NCBI RefSeq assembly: GCF_000185725.2
Contig: NZ_KI391954.1
Span: 1,150,185-1,214,184, forward strand
Direction: 5' to 3'
Source of the DNA: Segniliparus rugosus ATCC BAA-974
Lineage (GTDB): Bacteria > Actinomycetota > Actinomycetes > Mycobacteriales > Mycobacteriaceae
DNA length: 64,000 bases
The notes beneath the pieces were generated by a model, which saw nothing but the letters and a program-made list of their open reading frames with translations, was not told the origin of the DNA and ran no database searches. The position numbers and the translations under genes are program-made. Below are positions 25,062 through 34,478 of the stretch, one piece after another (position 1 is the first letter of the stretch; every line of letters begins with the position of its first letter).

Positions 25062-26702
25062 TTAGACCAGCTGGTCCGCGACCTTGCCCTCGGCCACCTC
25101 GATGCGCCGGTTCACCCGCACCGCGTCCAACATCCGCCGGTCGTGTGTGACTAAAAGGAGCGTGCCGGGGAAGGCGTCGAGCGCCGACTCCAGCTGCTCG
25201 ATGGCCGGCAGGTCCAGGTGGTTGGTCGGCTCGTCTAAGACCAGGAGGTTCACCCCTCGCGCCTGCATCAGCGCGAGTTCGGCGCGGGTGCGCTCGCCGG
25301 GGGAGAGCGTCTCGGCGGGGCGCAGCACGTGCGCGGCGGTGAGCCCGAATTTCGCGAGCAAGGTGCGCAGGTCCGCCGTCGGCAGATCGGGCAGGAGCGC
25401 GCCGACGACCTCCAGCAAGCTTTCCGGCGCGCTCAGCGCCTCCCGCGCTTGGTCGATCTCTCCGACGACTACGCCTGGGCCGAGATGGGCCGTGCCCTCG
25501 TCCACCGCCGCGCGGCCCAGCAGCGCGGTGAGCAAAGTGGACTTGCCCGAGCCGTTCGCCCCGGTGATCGCGACCCGGTCGGCCCAGTCGATTTGCAGGT
25601 CGACCGGCCCAAGCTCGAACCCGCCCCGGCGCACGACTGCGCCGTGCAGCGAGGCGACCACGTTGCCCGAGCGGGGCGCGGTGGCGATGGAGTAGCGCAG
25701 CTCCCATTCCTTGCGCGGCTCCTCGACCACTTCGAGCCGTTCGATGGCGCGCATGCTCTGACTGACCTTCGCGGCCTGCTTCTCGGTGGAGTCCGCCCGG
25801 AAGTTCTTGACGAACTTGTCGTTGTCGGTGGCCTTGCGCAGCGCGTTGCGCACGCCGTGCTCCATCCAGTTGCGCTGGGTCCGGGCGCGGGCCTCCAGCG
25901 CGGCTTTGGTGTCCGCGTACTCCTCGTACTGCTCCCGCGCGTGCCGACGGGCGACTTCGCGCTCCCGCAGGTACGCCTCGTACCCTCCGCTGTACTCCTG
26001 GGTCTTGTGCTGGGCGAGGTCGAGTTCGAGCACTTTGGTGACCGTGCGGGCCAAGAATTCCCGGTCGTGGCTCACGACCACCACGCCCGCGCGCAGGTCC
26101 GAGACGAACGCTTCAAGGCGTTCGATCCCGTCCAAGTCGAGATCGTTGGTCGGCTCGTCGAGCAAGTAGACGTCGTAACGGCTGAGCATGAGCGCGGCGA
26201 GCCCGGTGCGGGCGGCCTGGCCGCCGGAGAGCGCGCTCGTCGGCAGGTCGAGCAAGGGGCCGAAGCCGAGTTCGGCGGCGACCGTCTCCAACCTGGCCTC
26301 CGCGTCGGCCCCGCCGAGACGAAGCCAGCGGTCGAGGCATTCGGCGTAGTGGTCGCCGGAGTTCGGGTCTTCGGCGAGCTGTTCCGCCGCAGTTTCCATC
26401 GCGGCCTGCGCGGGCCCGACCCCGGTGCGCTGGAGCAAAAATTCGCGAACGGTCAGCGACTCGTCCCGCTCATGGGTCTGGGCGAGGTGGCCGACCATCG
26501 CGGAGCCCGGATGGGCGGCCACGGTCCCGGCTTGGGGGCGCGCGCGGCCCGCGAGGATGTCGAGCAGGGTCGATTTCCCCGCGCCGTTGACTCCGACGAG
26601 GCCGATGACGTCGCCGGGCGCGACGACGAGGTCGAGATCGGCGAACAGCTCGCGCGCCCCATGGGAAGCTTTGAGGCCCTTGGCCACCAGCGTTGCGCTC
26701 AT
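25062..26702 (-). CDS. ABC-F family ATPase (two ABC domains, no membrane part)
   Basis: 546 residues. Domain 1: Walker A GVNGAGKST, signature LSGGQ, Walker B LLDEPTNDLDLD, switch VVSHDREFL. A charged linker about 245-330 contains the P-site tRNA interaction motif region. Domain 2: Walker A GANGSGKST, signature LSPGERTR, Walker B LVLDEPTNHLDLP, LVTHDRRML. ABC-F proteins act on ribosomes, in translation control or antibiotic protection. It most resembles the mycobacterial Rv1473-type protein (recalled), so macrolide or related protection is possible but not shown. Confidence 0.92.
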   Translation of the reverse strand: MSATLVAKGLKASHGARELFADLDLVVAPGDVIGLVGVNGAGKSTLLDILAGRARPQAGTVAAHPGSAMVGHLAQTHERDESLTVREFLLQRTGVGPAQAAMETAAEQLAEDPNSGDHYAECLDRWLRLGGADAEARLETVAAELGFGPLLDLPTSALSGGQAARTGLAALMLSRYDVYLLDEPTNDLDLDGIERLEAFVSDLRAGVVVVSHDREFLARTVTKVLELDLAQHKTQEYSGGYEAYLREREVARRHAREQYEEYADTKAALEARARTQRNWMEHGVRNALRKATDNDKFVKNFRADSTEKQAAKVSQSMRAIERLEVVEEPRKEWELRYSIATAPRSGNVVASLHGAVVRRGGFELGPVDLQIDWADRVAITGANGSGKSTLLTALLGRAAVDEGTAHLGPGVVVGEIDQAREALSAPESLLEVVGALLPDLPTADLRTLLAKFGLTAAHVLRPAETLSPGERTRAELALMQARGVNLLVLDEPTNHLDLPAIEQLESALDAFPGTLLLVTHDRRMLDAVRVNRRIEVAEGKVADQLV

Positions 26703-26774
26703 AGCGGCAACAGTACCCTCGGCGGAGCCTCGCGAACAGCGAATTTCGCGAGGAGGCGGAACCTCACGCCGTGA

Positions 26775-27176
26775 TCAGGCCGGTGGGCAGTCCGGACAAT
26801 CGCCGAAGACCTCCACCACATGGCTCACGTTCGAGAACCCGTGTTCGGCGGCGATTTGCGCGGCCCACTTCTCGACGCCCTCCCCGGAGACCTCCACCGT
26901 CCGGCCGCAGGTCCGGCAGACGAGATGATGGTGGTGCCCGGTGGAGCATTTGCGGTACAGAGTCTCGCCGGAAGCGGTGAGGACCACGTCCACGGCGTCC
27001 TCCGAGGCGAGGTTCGCGAGCGTCCGGTACACGGTGGTGAGGCTGACCTGCGCGCCCCTCGCGACCAGCTGCGCGTGCAGGTTCTGCGCCGAACGGAACT
27101 CGCCGAGCTCGTCGAGGAGCGCGGCGACCGCCGCGCGTTGCGAGGTCCTGCGCGTCGCGGTTTCAGCCGCCGTCAC
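26775..27176 (-). CDS. zur: zinc uptake regulator, Fur family
   Basis: 133 residues from the GTG at 27176 that overlaps the smtB stop as GTGA. Winged helix about 10-75 (GAQVSLTTVYRTLANLASED); metal-binding region GHHHHLVCRTCGRTVEV; structural zinc cysteines CRTC and CPDC. With SmtB upstream this matches the mycobacterial smtB-zur (Rv2358-Rv2359) operon. With zinc bound it represses zinc uptake and alternative ribosomal protein genes. Confidence 0.92.
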   Translation of the reverse strand: MTAAETATRRTSQRAAVAALLDELGEFRSAQNLHAQLVARGAQVSLTTVYRTLANLASEDAVDVVLTASGETLYRKCSTGHHHHLVCRTCGRTVEVSGEGVEKWAAQIAAEHGFSNVSHVVEVFGDCPDCPPA

Positions 27177-27595
27177 TGTCCGCCTTCCTCGGCGTGGCTG
27201 ACGGCGGCGATGATGATCTCGGCGAGATGGTGGTCCGCGAGCCGGTACATGGCCTCGCGACCGGAGCGCTCCACCGCGACGATGCGCTGCTCGCGCAGCA
27301 CGCGCAGGTGCTGGCTGACCAGCGGCTGGGGCAAGTCGAGCGCGTCGACCAGCTCGTGGACGCATTGCGGGGCCGCGCGCAGGCGCAGCACGATGGCGAT
27401 GCGCACCGGGGCGGCCAGCGCGCGGAGTATGTCGCCCGCGGCGGTGAGCACGGCCTTCTCTGGGAGCGGGTTGTGCCCGGTCGGCACGCGGCGCCCGATG
27501 TGCGGCTCGTTGTCGTCGTGGGGCTCCGCGCCGACCGGGCCGGCTCCCCCGCCGAGGAGGGCAGATTGCGCCAGCGGTTGATCGTCCACTCGCAT
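27173..27595 (-). CDS. smtB: zinc-responsive ArsR/SmtB repressor
   Basis: 140 residues. The ATG at 27595 is chosen because gaggagga lies about 9 bases before it; an in-frame ATG at 27616 would place that site inside the gene. [23 protein letters not shown]. The alpha-5 zinc site is complete: [17 protein letters not shown] has the D-x-H-x10-H-x2-E spacing of SmtB. Zinc binding releases DNA and derepresses the smtB-zur operon, as established for M. tuberculosis. It is divergent from glyS. Confidence 0.94.
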   Translation of the reverse strand: MRVDDQPLAQSALLGGGAGPVGAEPHDDNEPHIGRRVPTGHNPLPEKAVLTAAGDILRALAAPVRIAIVLRLRAAPQCVHELVDALDLPQPLVSQHLRVLREQRIVAVERSGREAMYRLADHHLAEIIIAAVSHAEEGGQ

Positions 27596-27753
27596 GGCCA
27601 GGTCTCTCCTCCTCATGTGCCGTCGCCGGGCTGCTCTGTCGCTGGTTGCTCTGCCCCTGCGGGAAGTACCTTCAGCTTAGCTGGTTCGACGGCGTGTGGC
27701 AGAATTCTTCCAGCGGCGGGGTGTGTCGTACGAACCAAGGAGATAGGACGAGA
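27596..27753. promoter_or_regulatory. divergent smtB-zur / glyS promoter region
   Basis: 158 bases between two divergent starts. A short palindrome, cagcttagctg, lies at 27673-27683; it does not match the usual SmtB 12-2-12 operator, so its role is uncertain. The glyS ribosome-binding site is aaggag at 27737-27742. No T-box-like leader was seen. Confidence 0.4.
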
Positions 27754-29154
27754 GTGGCTTCTTCCCAGAAGGGCAGTGTCGTTGATGCGGTCGCGAACCT
27801 CGCCAAGCGGCGCGGTTTGGTCTACCCCTGCGGTGAGATCTACGGCGGCACGAAGTCGGCCTGGGATTACGGCCCGCTCGGAGTCGAGCTCAAGGAGAAC
27901 ATCAAACGCCAGTGGTGGCAGTCCGTCGTGACCGCGCGCGAGGACGTCGTCGGGCTCGACTCCTCGATCATCCTGCCCAGGCAGGTCTGGGTGGCCTCCG
28001 GGCACGTCGAGGTGTTCAACGACCCGCTGGTGGAGTCGCTGATCACCCACAAGCGCTACCGCGCCGACCATCTCATCGAGGCGTACGAGGCCAAGCACGG
28101 CCATCCGCCGCCGAACGGCCTCGCCGACATCCGCGATCCCGAGACCGGCCAGCCGGGGCAGTGGACCGAGCCCCGCGACTTCAACATGATGCTCAAGACC
28201 CATCTCGGGCCGATCGAGACCGAAGAGGGGATGCACTACCTGCGCCCTGAGACGGCGCAGGGCATCTTCGTGAACTTCGCGAACGTGGTCACCACCGCGC
28301 GGCGCAAGCCGCCGTTCGGCATCGCGCAGATCGGCAAGAGCTTCCGCAACGAGATCACCCCCGGCAACTTCATCTTCCGCACTCGCGAGTTCGAGCAGAT
28401 GGAGATGGAGTTCTTCGTCGAGCCCGCCACCGCGGCCGAGTGGCACCAGCACTGGATCGACACCCGTCTGCAGTGGTACGTCGACCTCGGGATCGACCCG
28501 GAGAACCTGCGCCTGTACGAGCACCCGAAAGAGAAGCTCTCGCACTACTCGGACCGCACGGTGGACATCGAGTACCGGTTCCGGTTCCAGGGCTCGGAGT
28601 GGGGCGAGCTCGAAGGGGTCGCGAACCGCACGGACTTCGACCTCTCCACCCACGCGAAGCATTCCGGCGTGGACCTGTCCTACTACGACCAGGCCGAGGA
28701 CCGGCGGTACACCCCCTACGTCATCGAGCCCGCGGCCGGGCTCACCCGTTCGCTCATGGCCTTCCTCGTGGACGCGTACGCGGAGGACGAGGCTCCGAAC
28801 ACGAAGGGCGGCGTGGACAAGCGGACGGTGCTGCGCCTCGACCCGCGCCTCGCCCCGGTGAAGGCCGCCGTGCTGCCGCTGCAGAAGGACGGCGAGCTCG
28901 TCGGGAAGGCGAAAGAGCTCGCGGCGCGGCTGCGCAAGCGGTGGAACATCGACTACGACGAGACCCAAGCCATCGGCCGGCGCTACCGCCGACAGGACGA
29001 GATCGGCACGCCGTTCTGCATCACCGTGGACTTCGAGAGCCTCGAAGACCAGGCCGTCACGATCCGCGAACGGGACACGATGTCGCAGGAGCGGGTGGCG
29101 CTGGACCAGGTGGGGCGCTACCTCCTCGAACGACTGGACCCGTCCGGGCTGTGA
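27754..29154 (+). CDS. glyS: glycyl-tRNA synthetase, alpha2 dimeric type
   Basis: 466 residues from the GTG at 27754 after aaggag. Class II features: [20 protein letters not shown] near the start, motif 2 [20 protein letters not shown], and motif 3 at [18 protein letters not shown]. The C-terminal anticodon-binding domain begins near [11 protein letters not shown]. It charges tRNA-Gly. Position next to smtB-zur matches M. tuberculosis Rv2357c. Confidence 0.97.
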   Translation: MASSQKGSVVDAVANLAKRRGLVYPCGEIYGGTKSAWDYGPLGVELKENIKRQWWQSVVTAREDVVGLDSSIILPRQVWVASGHVEVFNDPLVESLITHKRYRADHLIEAYEAKHGHPPPNGLADIRDPETGQPGQWTEPRDFNMMLKTHLGPIETEEGMHYLRPETAQGIFVNFANVVTTARRKPPFGIAQIGKSFRNEITPGNFIFRTREFEQMEMEFFVEPATAAEWHQHWIDTRLQWYVDLGIDPENLRLYEHPKEKLSHYSDRTVDIEYRFRFQGSEWGELEGVANRTDFDLSTHAKHSGVDLSYYDQAEDRRYTPYVIEPAAGLTRSLMAFLVDAYAEDEAPNTKGGVDKRTVLRLDPRLAPVKAAVLPLQKDGELVGKAKELAARLRKRWNIDYDETQAIGRRYRRQDEIGTPFCITVDFESLEDQAVTIRERDTMSQERVALDQVGRYLLERLDPSGL

Positions 29155-29315
29155 CGGCGGCGGGCCGCTCGCGCTGGGCGGGGGCGAGCCGGGAAAGCGC
29201 TCGCGCGACCGGCGTGCGGCGGCGCGAAGCTCCGCTTAGAATCGGTGCTTGCGCCTCTTGACGGGGCGCGGTGAGAGGTTGGCGGTCCCGGGCTCGGGGC
29301 AGGAGAGCGGTGGTC

Positions 29316-29819
29316 ATGATGTCCAGCGGGAAGTTGGTGCATTTCGACGCGGTGCGCGGATTCGGGTTCGTGGCGCCCGATGTGGGTGGCGAGGACGTGT
29401 TCATCCATGTCAACGATTTTGAGGAGGCCATCGTCGACGAACGCCTGTTGCGTCCGGGGGCGGTGCTGGAGTTCGAAGTGGAGCGCGGCGGCCGAGGCCT
29501 GAAGGCGGTCAATGTCCGTTTCGTGCGCGAGGCGGACGGAGAGCAGCCAATGGTGAAAACCGCGGCGACCCCGAAGAGGTCGCAGGCCGACGGCGAAACG
29601 GCGGACGACGAGACCGAGCCGCGCTCCGCCGAGCCGAAGGCGTTCGGGCCGGCGCGTCCGGCGACGGGCGTGACGACGCTCAGCTCGGAGGAGTTCGCCT
29701 TGGAGATCACCGAGATCCTGTTGGACGCCTCCAGCAGCCTCACCGCTCGCCAGGTGCTCACGATCCGTCGTCGGTTCGCGGAGTTCGCGCAGGCAAGGGG
29801 CTGGGTGCGCGATGCGTGA
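29316..29819 (+). CDS. cold-shock-domain protein with C-terminal helical extension
   Basis: 167 residues from the ATG at 29316 (29319 is also possible), after aggaga. Residues about 1-70 are a cold-shock OB fold with RNP1-like GFGFVAPD and RNP2-like DVFIHVND. A charged linker follows (about 80-115), then a helical C-terminal domain (SSEEFALEITEILLDASSSL, TARQVLTIRRRFAEFAQARG). CspB-like actinobacterial proteins of this length bind single-stranded nucleic acid and act as RNA chaperones. It lies 6 bases before dgt, probably in one transcript with dgt and dnaG. Confidence 0.82.
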   Translation: MMSSGKLVHFDAVRGFGFVAPDVGGEDVFIHVNDFEEAIVDERLLRPGAVLEFEVERGGRGLKAVNVRFVREADGEQPMVKTAATPKRSQADGETADDETEPRSAEPKAFGPARPATGVTTLSSEEFALEITEILLDASSSLTARQVLTIRRRFAEFAQARGWVRDA

Positions 29820-29825
29820 GACGCG

Positions 29826-31127
29826 ATGGCTGTGCGCCAGGTGAAATCTCGTCGCAGTGTCGGCGCGGGCCCGTACGAGTACGACGAGTCCGCCTTCGAC
29901 CGGATCGCGCCGGAGCCCGCCAAACAAGCCGACCAATGGCGCGGAGCCCACGACGCCCGCTCGGACTTCTCCCGCGACCGGGCCAGGGTGCTGCATTCCG
30001 CCGCGTTGCGCAGGCTCGCGGACAAAACCCAGGTGGTGGGCCCGAAAGAAGGCCACACGCCGAGGACGCGCCTCACGCACTCCTTGGAGGTCGGCCAGAT
30101 CGGCAGGGCTATCGCGCTCGGCCTCGGGACAGACCCCGATTTGGTGGACCTCGCGGGTCTCGCCCACGACATCGGGCATCCGCCGTACGGGCACAACGGC
30201 GAGCAGGCGCTCGACGAGTTCGCCGTCCGGTGCGGCGGGTTCGAGGGGAACGCGCAGAGTTTCCGGGTGCTGACCTTGCTCGAGCCCAAGCGGCTCGACG
30301 GCGAAGGCCGCAGCGTCGGGCTCAACCTGACCCGCGCGGCCCTCGACGCGGTGCTGAAGTACCCTTGGCTGGCGGCGGGCGAGGGGGAGCAGAAGCTTCG
30401 GAAGTACGGCGCGTTCGGCGAGGACGCCGCGATGTTCCACTGGGTCCGCGACGGAGCCGCCTCGGCGGATCGCTGCGTGGAGGCGCAGATCATGGACTGG
30501 TCGGACGATGTGGCGTATTCGGTGCACGATATGGAGGATGCGGTGCTCGCCGGGCGCTTCGACCTGCGCGAGCTCGCCGACCCGGACCAATGGTCGCGGG
30601 ACGACGCGTTCGCCCCCGGTTTCGACGAGGCGGAGCTCGCCGCCGCCGGCGCGCGGCTGTGGGGCCTGGAGGCGGTGCGGGCGTGCGTGGGGTACGACGG
30701 TTCGCTCGCGGCTTCGGTCGCGCTCAAACAGCTCACCACCGAGCTTGTGTCGCGGTTCGCGTCCGAGGCGGTCGCCGGGACGAAGGCCGCGTACGGGGAC
30801 GGGCCTTTCGGAAGGTACGAGGGCGGCCTCGCCGTTGCGCGGGAGGTCCGCGCCGAGGTCGCGGTGCTGAAGGTGGCGGCGTTGCGGTTCGTCATGCAAG
30901 ACGCGGACCGGCTCCGCGAGCGGGCGGGGCAGCGCGAACAAGTCCGGCGGGTGGCGGAGCTGGTCGCCGACCGGGCCCCGGACCTGCTGGACCCGATGTT
31001 CGCCAGCTTCTGGCGCGACGCGGCGGACGACGCGGCGAAGGAGCGGGTGATCGTGGACCAGATGGCGACGATGACCGAAACGCAGTTGGCGCGTTTGGAC
31101 CCGGACAGAGGTACAATCCGCATGTGA
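29826..31127 (+). CDS. dgt: deoxyguanosinetriphosphate triphosphohydrolase-like protein
   Basis: 433 residues. HD-domain metal site: TRLTHSLEVGQIGRA, GLAHDIGHPPYGHNGEQAL and the later Asp in DWSDDVAYSVHDMED. The family removes triphosphate from dGTP, limiting dNTP pools. The stop overlaps the dnaG start (GTGA), an order conserved in mycobacteria (dgt-dnaG). Confidence 0.93.
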   Translation: MAVRQVKSRRSVGAGPYEYDESAFDRIAPEPAKQADQWRGAHDARSDFSRDRARVLHSAALRRLADKTQVVGPKEGHTPRTRLTHSLEVGQIGRAIALGLGTDPDLVDLAGLAHDIGHPPYGHNGEQALDEFAVRCGGFEGNAQSFRVLTLLEPKRLDGEGRSVGLNLTRAALDAVLKYPWLAAGEGEQKLRKYGAFGEDAAMFHWVRDGAASADRCVEAQIMDWSDDVAYSVHDMEDAVLAGRFDLRELADPDQWSRDDAFAPGFDEAELAAAGARLWGLEAVRACVGYDGSLAASVALKQLTTELVSRFASEAVAGTKAAYGDGPFGRYEGGLAVAREVRAEVAVLKVAALRFVMQDADRLRERAGQREQVRRVAELVADRAPDLLDPMFASFWRDAADDAAKERVIVDQMATMTETQLARLDPDRGTIRM

Positions 31128-32995
31128 TCGCTCCTGCGGATATCGAGGCAATCCGGGAGCGCGCCCAGATCGCCGAGGTCGTCGGCGATTATGTCTCGTT
31201 GCGCGCAGCCGGTCATGACCGGCTCACCGGGCTGTGCCCGTTCCACGACGAGCGCACGCCCTCGTTCCAAGTGACCCCGAGCCGGGGGTTCTACCACTGC
31301 TTCGGCTGCGGGGAAAGCGGCGACATCTACCGTTTCATCCAAAATATGGAACACGTGGGTTTCGTGGAAGCGGTCGAGATGCTCGCCGACCGGATCAAAT
31401 TCCAGCTGACTCGGGTCGACGACACCGAGGAGCGCAGCAGGGACCGGGGGACCAAGCGCAGGCTGCTCAGCGCGAACGAGGTGGCTGCGGAGTTCTACGC
31501 GGCCCGGCTGATGCTGGGCGAGGAGGCCGCGCCCGCCAGGGAGTTCCTCAAAGGCAGGGGCTTCGACCGGGAGCTCGCCGAGCGGTTCGGCTGCGGCTTC
31601 GCGCCGAGGGGGTGGGACCACCTGGTCCGGCATCTGCGGTCGAAAGGTTTCGCCGAGTCCGAGATGGAGGAAGCAGGGCTCGCGCGCAAAGGGCAGCGCG
31701 GCCTGGTGGACCGGTTCCGGGGCAGGCTCCTGTGGCCGATCCGCAATGCCTCACGGGAAGTCATCGGGTTCGGGGCCAGGCGCATCTTCGAGGACGACGA
31801 CGGCCCGAAGTACCTCAACACCCCGGAGACCAAGCTGTACAAGAAGTCGCAGGTCCTCTTCGGCCTCGACCAGGCCAAGCGGGACATCGCGGCCAAGCAC
31901 CAAGTCGTGGTGGTGGAGGGGTACACCGATGTGATGGCGATGCACGCCGCGGGCGTGCCGACCGCCGTGGCCTCTTGCGGCACGGCGTTCGGCTCGGAGC
32001 ATATCGGGGTGATCCGCAGGTTGCTGCTCGACGACAACTCGCGCGGCGAGGTGATCTACACCTTCGACGGGGACGACGCGGGGAAGGCCGCCGCGCTGAA
32101 GGCGTGGGAGGGGGACCAGAGCCTGGTCGCGCAGACGTTCGTGGCGCTCATGCCGGAAAAGCTCGACCCATGCGACACCCGGTTGCAGCTCGGGGAGGAG
32201 GCGCTGCGCGAGCTGGTCGCCAAGCGGGTGCCGCTCTTGGAGTTCGCGACCCGCGCCGCGATCGCGGAGTTCGACCTCGCGACCGCGGAGGGCAGGGTCG
32301 GCGCGTTGCGCCGGACGGTGCCGATGGTCGCGAAGATCAAAGACGTGGCGCTGCGCGACGAGTACGCCCGCCAGCTCGCCGGTTGGGTGGGGTGGGAGGA
32401 CACCGCCCAAGTGCTGCACCGAGTTCGGGAGGAGTCGGGCGAGAAATCCGCGCGCCGCCCCTCGTCGCAAGGGGGCGGGCCCGCGCCCCGAACGCAGCGC
32501 CGCCCCTCGTCGGCGCGGGACTGGTCGCAGCGGGAGTCGCTCAAAGCACTGCTCCAGCACCCGAAGCTCGCCGCGGAGCAGTTCGCGGGGGTGTCCCCGA
32601 CCGTGTTCGCCCTGCCGGATTACCGCGCGATCCGCGACGGCGCGATGCGCGCGATCGACAGCGCGCCTGGGCTTGAGGGGCATAGCTGGGTGCAAGCGGT
32701 CCGGGAGCAGACCGACGACGAACGGCTGCGGACCCTGGTCGCCGAACTCGCCGTGGAGCCGATCGCCACCTCCCACGAGCAGATGCCGAGGTATGTGGGC
32801 GCGGTGCTGGCCCGGTTGGAGCTCTTCGACGTCGAGGACCAGATCGCCGAGCTGAAATCAGAGCTCAGCCGCAGCGAGGGCGCTGGGGGAGAGGGCCGCG
32901 TCGCGGAGGTGTTCGGCGAGCTTGTCGCGTTGGAGTCGTATCGGCGCGCCCTGCAGAAGCAGGTGAACGGGGAGGACGGCCTGCCGTTCGGCTAG
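31124..32995 (+). CDS. dnaG: DNA primase
   Basis: 623 residues from the GTG at 31124 overlapping the dgt stop. The N-terminal CHC2 zinc finger has Cys38, His41, Cys59, Cys62 (CPFH...CFGC). The TOPRIM core has VVVEGYTDVMAMHAAGV and YTFDGDDAGKAAA. The C-terminal helicase-interaction domain starts near residue 470 after a basic, Pro/Ser-rich linker (ARRPSSQGGGPAPRTQRRPS). It makes RNA primers for lagging-strand replication. Confidence 0.97.
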   Translation: MIAPADIEAIRERAQIAEVVGDYVSLRAAGHDRLTGLCPFHDERTPSFQVTPSRGFYHCFGCGESGDIYRFIQNMEHVGFVEAVEMLADRIKFQLTRVDDTEERSRDRGTKRRLLSANEVAAEFYAARLMLGEEAAPAREFLKGRGFDRELAERFGCGFAPRGWDHLVRHLRSKGFAESEMEEAGLARKGQRGLVDRFRGRLLWPIRNASREVIGFGARRIFEDDDGPKYLNTPETKLYKKSQVLFGLDQAKRDIAAKHQVVVVEGYTDVMAMHAAGVPTAVASCGTAFGSEHIGVIRRLLLDDNSRGEVIYTFDGDDAGKAAALKAWEGDQSLVAQTFVALMPEKLDPCDTRLQLGEEALRELVAKRVPLLEFATRAAIAEFDLATAEGRVGALRRTVPMVAKIKDVALRDEYARQLAGWVGWEDTAQVLHRVREESGEKSARRPSSQGGGPAPRTQRRPSSARDWSQRESLKALLQHPKLAAEQFAGVSPTVFALPDYRAIRDGAMRAIDSAPGLEGHSWVQAVREQTDDERLRTLVAELAVEPIATSHEQMPRYVGAVLARLELFDVEDQIAELKSELSRSEGAGGEGRVAEVFGELVALESYRRALQKQVNGEDGLPFG

Positions 32996-33210
32996 CGGCC
33001 GGAGCCGCCGTCCGGGGAAGGCCGTCCGTTCGGGGCCGTGCCCCCGCCCAGCGCGTCGCTCGCCTGCTTGCGGGCGGCGGCGATGGCCTCGGCGACAAGC
33101 GGATTGGACTGGATGTTCTTGGTGAGAGCCAGCAGTTGCTCGTAGCGCTCCCGTCCGGCGCGGGCTCCGAAGACGTAGCCGACGCCAGCTGCGATCAAAA
33201 GGCGGATCAT
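32992..33210 (-). CDS. small membrane-anchored protein (YtxH-like)
   Basis: 72 residues: N-terminal hydrophobic segment MIRLLIAAGVGYVFGARAGR, a helical region (LTKNIQSNPLVAEAIAAARK) and a Gly/Pro-rich tail. It overlaps the dnaG stop by three bases on the opposite strand, the same convergent arrangement as M. tuberculosis Rv2342 (from memory). Function is unknown. Confidence 0.72.
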   Translation of the reverse strand: MIRLLIAAGVGYVFGARAGRERYEQLLALTKNIQSNPLVAEAIAAARKQASDALGGGTAPNGRPSPDGGSGR

Positions 33211-33347
33211 TGCACCGAGCCTACACGACGAGTGCCCGCGCCGTCGCCATCTGACCGGGTGGTTTTGGCTCGTCCGGTCTTCTCGTCGAGTTCGCGACGA
33301 GAGGGCCCGCTCAACGGAACGGCGCGGAGTCGGGCACACTCGGCGCT

Positions 33348-34478
33348 ATGACATCGCATCAAATCCGAGGCAGCACGAGTTCTGAGGGCGACGTGGTCTT
33401 CACCGTGCGGAACGGGGCGATCGCCCAGCGTCAGGCGTTCGAGGAGTGGTCGCGGGCCTGGCCGAAAGCCGTGCCGCCGACACATCTCGGCAGGCTGTTC
33501 CCCGGTCTGGTCGACATCCACTGCCATGGCGGCGGCGGGCACACGTTCTGCACCACCGACCCGGACGAGGCCAGGAAAGCGGCGGAGTTCCACCACCGCA
33601 GCGGCTCCACCACGGTGGTCGCGAGCCTGGTGACCGCCAGCGAAGAGGTGTTGCAGGCGCAGATCCGCGCTTTGCGGCCGCTGGCCGACGAGGGGGTGAT
33701 CGCCGGGATCCATCTCGAGGGCCCGTTCCTCGCCGCGAGCCGGTGCGGCGCGCAGGACCCGCGATACCTCGTGCCGCCCGATCCGTCGATGACCAGGCGG
33801 TTGCTCGAGACGGGGGAGGGGACGGTGGTCATGATGACGCTCGCCCCCGAACTGCTCGGCGCGGACGAGGTGGTCTCGGTTTTGGACGATGCGGGGGTGA
33901 CGGTCGCCTTCGGGCACACCGCCGCCGACTACGCGACGTTCCGCCGCGCGCTCGACGCGCCGAAGCCAAGGGTCGTCACCCATCTCGGCAACGGGATGGC
34001 CCCCATGCACCATCGGGCTCCCGGCCCGGTCGGGGCGGTGCTGCATAAGATCGCGACCGATGGGACAAGCTCGACGCACATCGAGCTCATCGCGGACGGA
34101 CAGCACGTCGCGGACCAGTTCGTGGCGATGCTGGCCGCAGTGGGAGGCGAGGTGGTCCTGGTGTCGGACGCGATGGCCGCCTCGGGCATGCCGGACGGGC
34201 CGTACCGGCTCGGCGAGCTGGACGTCGTCGTGCAAGACGGGGTGGCCCGGCTCGCCAATGGGTCGCTCGCCGGGAGCACGAGCGCGCTCGCCGACATCGC
34301 GCGCCGGTCGCCCATGAGCCTCGGCGCGCTCGCGAGATACGTCGGCTCCGGTCCCGCAGAGGCGTTGGGGCTGGCCGATATCGGCGAGCTGCTCCCCGGC
34401 AGTCACGCCGATTTTGTCGTGCTCGACGAAGACCGAGGAGTGCGCCAGGTGATGCGCAGAGGGGAGTGGCTCTCTTGA
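33348..34478 (+). CDS. nagA: N-acetylglucosamine-6-phosphate deacetylase
   Basis: 376 residues. Amidohydrolase metal motif VDIHCHGGGGHTF (His-x-His), metal Glu in IAGIHLEGPFLA, metal His in GHTAADY and THLGNGMAPM, catalytic Asp in VLVSDAMAASGM. It deacetylates GlcNAc-6-phosphate in amino-sugar recycling. It stands alone here, with no nagB beside it. Its 3' end overlaps the convergent GGDEF gene by 76 bases. Confidence 0.92.
   Translation: MTSHQIRGSTSSEGDVVFTVRNGAIAQRQAFEEWSRAWPKAVPPTHLGRLFPGLVDIHCHGGGGHTFCTTDPDEARKAAEFHHRSGSTTVVASLVTASEEVLQAQIRALRPLADEGVIAGIHLEGPFLAASRCGAQDPRYLVPPDPSMTRRLLETGEGTVVMMTLAPELLGADEVVSVLDDAGVTVAFGHTAADYATFRRALDAPKPRVVTHLGNGMAPMHHRAPGPVGAVLHKIATDGTSSTHIELIADGQHVADQFVAMLAAVGGEVVLVSDAMAASGMPDGPYRLGELDVVVQDGVARLANGSLAGSTSALADIARRSPMSLGALARYVGSGPAEALGLADIGELLPGSHADFVVLDEDRGVRQVMRRGEWLS

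Noticed and set aside
29057-31633. 858-codon open frame on the minus strand opposite dgt and dnaG
   Set aside because: It lies opposite two genes with clear catalytic motifs, has low-complexity Ser/Arg/Ala composition and no domain; long antisense frames are common at high GC.
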